Shown one piece after another: positions 56,266 to 64,000 of a DNA stretch of 64,000 nucleotides. Position 1 is the stretch's first letter. Each line of letters begins with the position of its first letter. The notes under the pieces are model-generated. The model did no database searches, was not told where the DNA came from, and was given only the letters and a program-made list of their open reading frames with translations. The DNA is from Lojkania enalia (Eukaryota > Ascomycota > Dothideomycetes > Pleosporales): NCBI GenBank assembly GCA_010094045.1, contig ML986581.1, positions 186,001-250,000 of the forward strand. Direction: 5' to 3'. A program made the translations under genes and the position numbers.

Positions 56266-57417
56266 TCAATGGAATCCGTTTCCGTATACGCCGTTCATTC
56301 CCGTGAAATAGGGATGCTGGACTGCTTGCTTGGCAGAGATGCGACCAGCAGGGTCGTATACCAAGAGAGCATCAAGCAGATCGAGGCCAAGATCGTCTAA
56401 CGTAGTGCATACTTCAGCAATATCTGTCCGACCCCACTTGGGAAAGGATGGTTTGAAGTCGGGGAAGGACGTGACGCCAGGCCAATCCTGCTCCGTCGGA
56501 GTACCAAGAATCCTATTCCAATTAGCGAGTCTATATTTGAGTTTTGTACACGGTGGCTGCTTACCGGAAGATCTTGAAGATCTCGTCGATCTCCGAGTCC
56601 CCAGGGAACAGCGGCTTCCGAGTGCACATCTCAGCGAAAATACATCCAACGGACCACATGTCAACCCCAGTCGAGTATTGTCGACCACCAAGCAGAATCT
56701 CAGGGGCACGGTACCACAGCGTGACCACCTATGTCATGTTAGCATGCTGTCAGTGAGTAACGTGTGAGAGAATATAGGGTGTACCTCGTGGGTGTATGTT
56801 CTCAGTGGGACACCAAACGCGCGGGCCAGACCAAAATCTGCCAGCTTTAGATTGCCTTCCTTATTAATCAACAAGTTCTGTGGCTTCAGGTCGCGGTGCA
56901 GTATCCGATGAGCGTGACAATATCGCACTCCTTGGCACAATTGCCTCATGAACTTCTTCACCATATCCGGGCCCAGTCCAAGCGTCGACAGCGCCGGCCC
57001 AGAACCCTCAGGTAGGGCCTTGCCTCGCCCACCCTGACTCACGGGAAGCGCCTCCATATACTTCTTTAAGTCAAGGTCGAGGAACTCGAATACAAGATAT
57101 AGCTTGTGCCCGTCGGCGTGAACGATGTTAAATAGGCGGACGATATTGGGGTCATTCATCTCCTTGAGGAGCGAGATCTCCCGGATGGCGGTTGACGGGA
57201 CCCCCTCATCCTCGGCTTCGAGGCGGATCTTCTTAAGAGCGACGATTCGGTGGTCCTTGGTCGTAAGATCTCGGGCTTTATACACCACGCCGTAGGTTCC
57301 TATTAATAGTCAGCGTGGGTTGCCGTCCACAGTCTGTAGCGAATACTGCGCGGGTCCGGAAGGATTTGAGGTTCTCTTACCTTCCCCAATCTTCTCCATC
57401 TTCTGGTAGTTCTCCAT
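56266..57417 (-). CDS. CDK1: Cyclin-dependent kinase 1 (Cdc2/NimX/Cdc28)
   Basis: Master cell-cycle kinase acting with cyclins. Minus-strand exons 57381-57417, 56785-57299, 56565-56728 and 56266-56512 give 320 residues, all junctions in phase. Seen: the start [20 protein letters not shown] (Gly loop with regulatory Thr-Tyr); ATP-site Lys in VALKKIRL; the PSTAIRE cyclin helix; a Gly-rich insert ([20 protein letters not shown]) as in other filamentous ascomycete Cdk1 proteins; [30 protein letters not shown] with the activating Thr; and [11 protein letters not shown]. The C-terminus NGVYGNGFH is slightly shorter than some relatives. It is divergent from the ALKBH1-like gene. Confidence 0.97.
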
Positions 57418-57884
57418 GGTGGTGAGAAACGGTACAGGGCGGCTGCCAGGGGCAAGTGTTTACGTCCGAGCGGTAGAGCTGCAAGCGAGGAGCTGCTGAG
57501 GGTAGGTATGAAGCCGTCGGAGGGACACAATTGTCTCTCAAAAGAGTAAGAGGCTTCGGAAGTACCTGCGGGTTAGTATTCGTCCTGTTGTGGTGAAATG
57601 GGGGTGGGGCCGGTGTCAATGTTGTTGCTCCGTAGGTCTGTTTACCGCCATCGCACTATTTTGTGCAGGAGGCGCGAATCGATTGACGCGATCTCGCTTA
57701 GTCACAACCCTTGCCCGTGCAGCACATGCAGCAGACCAGACTAGACCAGACAGACCTGCAGGGAGTGGGCGCGAAACCCTTCGGACAAAAGCACGTAAAA
57801 GCTTAACCCTTTGGTTATTTATTCATCTAATATTCTACATAACACCTTCTACAAGTATATTAGAGGGAAGCGGCTCGTGCGACA
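57418..57884. promoter_or_regulatory. Divergent promoter region CDK1 - ALKBH1-like
   Basis: 467 bases between two start codons facing apart, so both promoters lie here. No TATA box was recognised. Confidence 0.5.
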
Positions 57885-59149
57885 ATGCTCGATCCGTACC
57901 AGCGCCCACCGGATAACATCCGGAACGTCTATAAAAAGTTTCAGAAGATGAAGCTCGCAGACCTAAAGGCAGATCAGGATATCATCGATCTAGAGGATGC
58001 TAAAGCTGTAGGAAAGAATAGCAAGCTGTCTGTGGTCGATGATCTTGGAGCAGAAAAGCTCGCCGCGGTTTTCCTCTCTTTCGCCGGGCCGGATGCGATG
58101 AAAAAGTTTGCGAAGACAGCATTGCCAGCTTATGAGCACGAGGATATGCCAGGTAGGGTAAATTTTCACTCTCGCGCTGTATTCCCATCCAATTTCATCT
58201 CATATTCGGGTGTGGTAATAAATGAAAGCTTGTACGCCCTAGGTCCTACTGCTCTTTAACATGTGATCAAACCCGTTCGTCTAGTGATAATCGCCAGACA
58301 GGTGCTTTGGACTTCTCATTGTCATTTACACTAGCTGTATCCATCTTTGTCCGCTTTGTTCAAGCCTTTCGTTACATTTCAACATTAACCTCCGTTGCAG
58401 GCCTTCATATAATCCCCGACCTTCTTCCTCCAGAAATCCAGACCATCCTTCTAACGCGGCTCCTCCACCGGGATCTCTCAAACCCTGCCCACCTAACAAA
58501 CATCCACACACATTACACCCTTGCCTACCCTACGACTTCATTCTTCTCCTACCCGCCTACACACCCCGCCCCCCTCGCTACCCCTCTCAACCCTTCCATC
58601 CACCGTCCCCTCACCATTTCCCAACTCTTCAATAAAAAGCTCCGTTGGATGACGCTAGGCGGCCAGTATGATTGGACCCAGAAGAAGTATCCTGATGCCA
58701 TCCCTCCAGAATTTCCCAAAGACGTGGGAGGGTTGTTAGAAGGCATTTGGAAGGATACGCGGCCTGAAGCGGCGATTGTGAATCTTTATTCTCCCGGCGA
58801 TACATTGTCAGTTCATCGGGATGTCTCGGAATCTAGTTCCCGCGGCCTGATATCTATTTCTTTAGGCTGTGATGCAATTTTCGTTATTGGTGATGGAGAA
58901 GAACATAGGAAAGGAGATACGGTTCTGACGATTAGGTTGAAGAGTGGATCTGCAGTGTATATGAGCGGCCCTAGCAGATTTGCCTGGCATGGTGTTCCAC
59001 AGATTGTGCCAGGTACTTGTCCGGAGTATTTAAGAGATTGGCCTGCTGGTGCGGATGGGCAGTTTGAGGAGTGGAGGGGGTGGATGGACGGGAAGAGGGT
59101 AAATTTGAATGTTAGGCAGATGTGGGATCGTGATTCATCGGAAGTTTAG
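57885..59149 (+). CDS. AlkB-like Fe(II)/2-oxoglutarate dioxygenase, ALKBH1 type
   Basis: Demethylates or hydroxylates nucleic-acid bases; ALKBH1 relatives act on tRNA or DNA. Exons 57885-58152 and 58401-59149 give 338 residues; the 248-nt intron (GTAGGG..TTAAC..TTGCAG) joins YEHEDMP to GLHIIPDLLPPEIQ. Seen: a helical N-terminus; AIVNLYSPGDTLSVHRD with the first iron ligands HxD (about 220-222); SLGCDAIFVIGD; the distal His in RFAWHGVP; and the 2-oxoglutarate Arg motif RVNLNVRQMW near the end. All catalytic residues are present. The intron is long for this window, so an alternative exon inside it is conceivable, but the direct junction matches the family sequence pattern. Confidence 0.9.
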
Positions 59150-59627
59150 ATCTCCTAACGTTTATTGTACCTATTTTTTGGCCGACACAACTAATGCGGC
59201 GACTCTATCTTGGTATTTGTACATGCGCTTGCATTCACCAACAAAAATGCTAAAATTTCTTCTTGTGGCTATTTGCCGGCTTCAGAGTGCAAAGCTAACA
59301 CTTTGTTATCATATGAATCAATTGTTGACTTGAATTACTCAGAACTAGAAGGTTACCATCAAAAGCCTAAGCAGGTACCAAGGATAGCCAGGAAGGAAAG
59401 ACATGATTAGGCATTTCTGTTACTGCCCAAACGCCGTAACGACACTGCTTATTAGCCGAATAAGCCCAAGAAAGCACGCACCGGCTCCCTTAAGAAGATT
59501 CCGCGATCTAGTGTATATACGCCGTCTCGATCAACCACCAATTACAGACTCCGCTCCCAGCACCCCTGCATAGAATTGGCTCAATTCACCATTAAAAAAA
59601 AAAAACCCCTCAGAACAAAATTTCAAC
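59150..59627. other. Intergenic, AT-rich
   Basis: 3' flank of the ALKBH1-like gene. It includes a 12-base A run near 59594. Short plus-strand frames here lack motifs. Confidence 0.55.
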
Positions 59628-60262
59628 CTAGTCTCCGCTCATATTCTTGCCAACCTTGAATTTCTCCTTCTCCGTAAACCTCTTCTCATGCTGCTGGGTA
59701 ACTATCCTAACGCTCTCTAATCGTAGAATCGGCCTAAAGTTTCTGAGTAGATCATCCGTCACTGTCACCCTGCACTAATGTCATGGTCCGAGTCCTGTAA
59801 GAATTGTTGCTCGAACATGGCTGCGAAATGTTGTACGGTAAGTCGTCGGCTATTAGCCGTTGGATGGAGCATTTGCGATGGATGGTGGGAAGGTTGCTAG
59901 GCCGGTTACGGGGTCGCCAAGAGGAATGGTGTTTGGATTGGTGACTATGGGGTTGGGTGTTGAGTACAGATCGTTGCCCGATCGACCAGAGGGGAAGTAC
60001 GTCCAGAGGCTAGGCCATATTAGGGGTCGTGGAGGCAAATTGAAGAGGAGGAGGATGCATACTTCGTGATTTGCTGGGACTGGAGAGTGTCGTTGCGAGC
60101 GACGAGGTTAACAGTTCGGAGTGCGGAATTGGTGGTGGCTAGTAGGTAGGCAAGGATATGTTTTAAGAAAATTCTACTTGGTACTGAAGATATTTGATCT
60201 TTTATATTAGCGAGGGGGGATCTAGGGTAGATACATAAAAGAGTAGGATGAGTTGAGAGCAT
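59628..60262 (-). pseudogene. Unrecognised minus-strand gene fragments, split or decayed
   Basis: Three consecutive minus-strand segments in different frames look protein-like: LRTVNLVARNDTLQSQQITK (up to 60262), then YFPSGRSGNDLYSTPNPIVT and GDPVTGLATFPPSIANAPS (59853-60038), and a charged C-terminal piece VTVTDDLLRNFRPILRLESV..EKRFTEKEKFKVGKN ending at a stop at 59628-59630. An acceptor-like GCAG precedes the last piece. I could not connect all pieces through good splice sites, so it is either a gene with introns I cannot resolve or a decayed one. The family is not recognised. Confidence 0.35.
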
Positions 60263-63200
60263 TGTGATAAGTCTTTGAGGCCTGAGATCGACGTTAGTTT
60301 CTCATTCGCGCTGCAGCAACTCTCTACATCGCGAGCCTATTAGTTTAAAGTTGCGGCACTATTCTAGCGATAATGAAGAATTTATTTAAAGATATTTTGC
60401 GACTTGGGGTTAAAACAAATGTCGATCCTGAAGTATTTACATTTCAAATAATAAAGTGAATCTCGTTGCAAGGTACGTTTGCTTGATGAGAATGCCAAAA
60501 TTTTTTGGCAACTTGAGTAGCAAGTTCCTAGCCCGTTTCTTTAACATCCATTTTGAGAGGGCTAAGGCATACTTATGGTATCATACCAAGTGTGCGTTTA
60601 GCTAAACTGGAGCTTGAAGCGTTTTGTTTGAATAGCTGGCGTAGGGATGGCTCCCTAAGAATTCCAAACTCCGGACGTCAAAGGGAATGAGACATCTAAT
60701 TTATCAGAATTTGCTAGCATTTACTGCAGGCATAGTTTCACCAATATCTGAGTGAAGGAGCTTGGTTCTATTTCCATTGCATACCAGATTAGGCGTGGGC
60801 AGATATAAAAGTATCGCCGCCTATACCTAGGCAGTTGCGGAACTAACCATTTGATTACAGGCGGTCTGATTATGGTTTTGATACACTACTAATTATGTTG
60901 ACCCTTCATAGTTAACAGACACCTATTCCTGAACGCTTCAATGCGAAGTTACTACAATCGACTGGGAATGTTCGCCTTTGATGAATGTCAGATATCATGG
61001 ATAGTAATCATTCTGTCCATTTAGAATACTGACATTTTATGTCTTCGTTTAGTAAGTATTAACTCCTGTGGACCCACCAGTTCTCTGAAGCTTGACTCGG
61101 CACAGTGGGACTTATTTCTAACCCATAAGCATCGACTAAACCTGCTTCGAATGCTATATCTACCTAGGGTGCCATTTCCGGGACATGCAACCGGGTTATA
61201 CAGAGCGTTAGAGTACCATAGATAATCAAAAACTGGTAAGATTTGTCCATATGTTTCGGTCGATTTGTAGATTACTTATGCCCGAAAACTACATTATTGT
61301 TATTTTGCTTATAAAATATTTTTTTTGAAAGCGTGGTGAGGAAATCCTAAGCCCCCGCAGCTAAAATACTTACATATGCGTATTGTGCCCTCGTCATTCG
61401 TTTCTCACGTGACACTTTCTTCACACATGACAGCAAAATGCTTCCGCTCATTTCTCTTTTAGGGCTTGTGCTGATCTCTATGGTAGCGACTGTTGATTAT
61501 GATTTCGGTATTGGCTGGGTGCAAGAACGTATCCACATATCAAAATGAAATGATCCAGCCTAATACTTCCCAGCGCGCTTTAGATGAGTTTTCTCGTCCC
61601 GTTATCGGTATTGATTGGTAATAGCAGTAAATGGAATAAACCCTAGGAAGCAATCCCTACCGACGCATTTATAGTCCTCTTGTGTTTGAGGCAAATGTGA
61701 ATGAGACAATAATAGTACACGTCAGAAACCCCTTGAGAAACGAGACCACAGCCCTCTAAAGAAGCCCAAGATTTTGGCGCAGTCCTGAAATTAAATGAAC
61801 TTGCCGATCCATTTTCGGCGTTGGAATGCGTACTGTGAAACGTTATACGAATGGCGCCATTGATGAAGCGAGGAGTGAAACGGGTGTAGGGCACGAAACC
61901 GAGGACACGCCATCCGTAATACAGATTTATCGAGTGAAGAAAGATAGATATATTCGTTTTTATTATAGTGCGAGGGAAAACGCGGCGGTCGCAGCGAATA
62001 TAAATACCAGGACAGCCTCACATGCAGACGTCACGGCCTAGAAGCTACTATTTGCAAGTATATCTCTGCGCAAGCAAGTCGGCTCGAAAGATATATACGC
62101 TGGCCAGCCAGAAATATCTCGCAAATCTCTGAGTGGGGGCTTGCATTTCCAATAGAGAAAGCATTAATGTCCCGAAATATTTGCACCTCGGATTTGATAT
62201 CTGCAATCTGAGGAATAATGATTCAGATAACATCGACGTGACAATATTTTGTACATTGACTTGTATCTTCGGAGCTTATTAGGAGAGAGGACGGGTAACT
62301 GGTGGAAATATTTGCTTTTCGTGAAGTCGGCTGTACATATAGCGATGAGACTGCTACTTCCGGGAGTCAAAAAGGACGTGACAGGTCGATTCAACTTTAG
62401 GCTTCAAGGTCTTCGCTAATAAAATATCTCGGGTTGTGAGATTGCCTGGCACTCCCATGTGCTATAGCCAGTAAGTAAATTGTGACCTATTAGTGAAAGT
62501 CTAGACGCCAAAGGTCCTTGCCGTGTACCACGCCCGGGATGTCCATTGCCATCTAACATTGGTTCAGCACTCTGTTTCTAATCTTTGACTAGATGGTGGT
62601 GGTATATAAACGAGGAAGTGGCTTGTGGTTCAATCGATCATCCATACCGGGAGCATTATAGATAGGCGGGTAACACTACGACGGATTCTAGAACTAAGAT
62701 GGCCGTGTCAACACTTAGTTATTCCTCAATCAGCGCCAGGTCTTGACCGCTGTTGTTTCTGCTTAGTAGAGTGTATTGGAGATAAGGCAGACACGAACAA
62801 TTGCGACCTTGTAGTATCTCATTATCGTTTATAGTCGTGCTCATTAGAGAATTCTTCGAGTTGAGAAGCCGGGCCGGTGATGGACAGCAGTTGCGGTGTG
62901 CTGGATGGCTTGTGTTTTGTTGGAGGCGTTGTTTAGGGCCAATCTCCAAGAGTATTGTTATTGATTGGTATGGGATGTAAGTGTAGTTGAAGCTCTACGA
63001 TGTATGCTATTTCAGGCAAAGTGGTAGGTCATGGCCCATTTAGGTTTATCGCACGAAAGAGGCGGAGATTAGCGAAAAAGGATAGGTATGCGAGGTTGTT
63101 GGTTGAGACCCGCGGCCCGTGCGAACACGAAACCCCAAGTAGAATTCCGTGATAGGCGCACATGGGGCCAGAATACGGTGCTGCAAGGTACCGCATTATT

Positions 63201-64000
63201 ATTTTGACAAAGTAAACATACTAGATAATGAACGGTTGTTTACACCGCCGCATGTTGATCAAATCCTTCAACAGCAAGGACACTGGAACAAGTGTCTTCA
63301 GCATCGATGCAGCAGCAATCACACCCTAGTGCTGGGCTCACTTTGGACACTATCCTCTTGTTACTGCGGTCGCTGTCCAATCATTCATTTATCAAAGAGA
63401 TTTATGTGTGCTGTGGTTACTGGGATTTAGGCTGTTGCTGGGATACGACTAGTTGGAGAGCCGGCACGGATACCTAGGATACGGCCGAGAGGGCAGAGTA
63501 GCGTTGGCTATTGATTGAAACCTGGCTTGTATTGGGCGGCGGCTTGGATAGACGGTGAACGGCGTGCAGTTCGAAACCTAGAAACCTACGGGCGTAATAA
63601 CGATGATGCAAAATGTGCACACTCATGCCATTTTGAAGGGTTAGCGCCAAGTAGCTGTTAAACACGTGGCGCAATAAGGCAGAGGATCGTGGGAGGACTG
63701 GCTAGCCCTCATTCGGAAATGCACCTAGCACGTGGTAAAGATGTGTTAAAGATTGAATCGCTCTCCAGACCTTTGGAATGATATAGGTTTCTGGGGTCGG
63801 TTATCCTTGAGGACGACAGCGCCAAGTTATAAGGCCGCAGAAGCTGCACACACGCGATTACAACAGTACTGCATTTATTCAGGAAAATTCGATCACGATA
63901 AAAACACGCAATCTCGCTAGAGCATCGGTATCTGGCTAGGCTTGCGCACGTAGCATTGAGCCGCACTTCTCTGGTCACGACTCACGACGCTGTGGGCGAC
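60263..64000. other. AT-rich region without a supported gene
   Basis: 3.7 kb with frequent stops on both strands. Frames of 60-95 codons occur but show no domain. One copy of a 12-base sequence matching the end of the transposon relic lies at 63663-63674. It resembles the decayed compartment at 13.8-19.9 kb. Confidence 0.55.
63663..63674 (-). repeat. Inverted copy of the transposon-end sequence
   Basis: CACGTGGCGCAA is the reverse complement of TTGCGCCACGTG at 15484-15495. It may mark the end of another relic of the same element; no transposase remains are seen beside it. Confidence 0.4.

Noticed and set aside
62354..62461. Minus-strand 35-codon stretch (HMGVPGNLTTRDILL.. then VESTCHVL) resembling a retroelement integrase zinc-finger pattern
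   Set aside because: Only one His and one Cys can be placed, the stretch is short, and neighbouring frames show no reverse transcriptase or integrase core.

Overview
The window is nuclear DNA of a filamentous ascomycete (Pezizomycotina); I cannot fix the class. Evidence: many short GT-AG introns (40-60 nt, CTAAC/CTGAC-like branch sites), catabolite-repression genes of the Aspergillus creC/creD type, a PSTAIRE kinase carrying the insert usual in filamentous ascomycetes, a GAS1-type GPI-anchored glucanosyltransferase, and remains of a fungal pogo-like transposon. Exon models were built by joining open frames at plausible splice sites; no transcript data or database search was used.

Layout. 1-1063 is the 3' part of a GT34-like glycosyltransferase. 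1064-19991 is gene-poor: an unrecognised decayed gene (3164-4155), an F-box-like protein (4932-6095), a GH72 glucanosyltransferase (8624-10333), a DHA2-like MFS transporter (12198-13838), a pogo-type transposase relic (14813-15343), a small GRF zinc-finger protein with a PCNA-binding-like peptide (15859-16733), and a Gln/Tyr-rich relic full of TAA/TAG stops (18208-18540). 19992-59149 is a dense housekeeping block: TSR2, a BSD-domain protein, YRB30-like, SUP35/eRF3, a CreD/ApyA-like arrestin, creC, GEM1/Miro, a Zds1-like protein, a cupin_5/DUF985 protein, an Slm1-like BAR-PH protein, hydroxyacid-oxoacid transhydrogenase, an ABCG half-transporter, a Saf4/CCDC130-like splicing factor, a GH18-UBA fusion, CDK1 and an ALKBH1-like dioxygenase. 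59150-64000 holds no intact gene that I can support, only fragments of a decayed minus-strand gene near 59.6-60.3 kb.

How the genes relate. The arrestin and creC are adjacent and co-oriented. In Aspergillus, CreC is the partner of the CreB deubiquitinase, and CreD/ApyA are adaptors of the HulA ubiquitin ligase, so opposing arms of one regulatory system lie side by side. YRB30-SUP35, creC-GEM1 and CDK1-ALKBH1 are divergent pairs with short shared promoter regions. Several genes in the block begin with very small coding exons (creC 5 nt, Zds1-like 6 nt, GEM1 10 nt, YRB30-like 21 nt).

No complete novel multi-gene system stands out. The best leads are the GRF zinc-finger plus PIP-box protein, the GH18-UBA fusion, the creC-arrestin pairing, and the relics whose stops sit at apparent CAA/CAG codons, as expected from RIP-like mutation.
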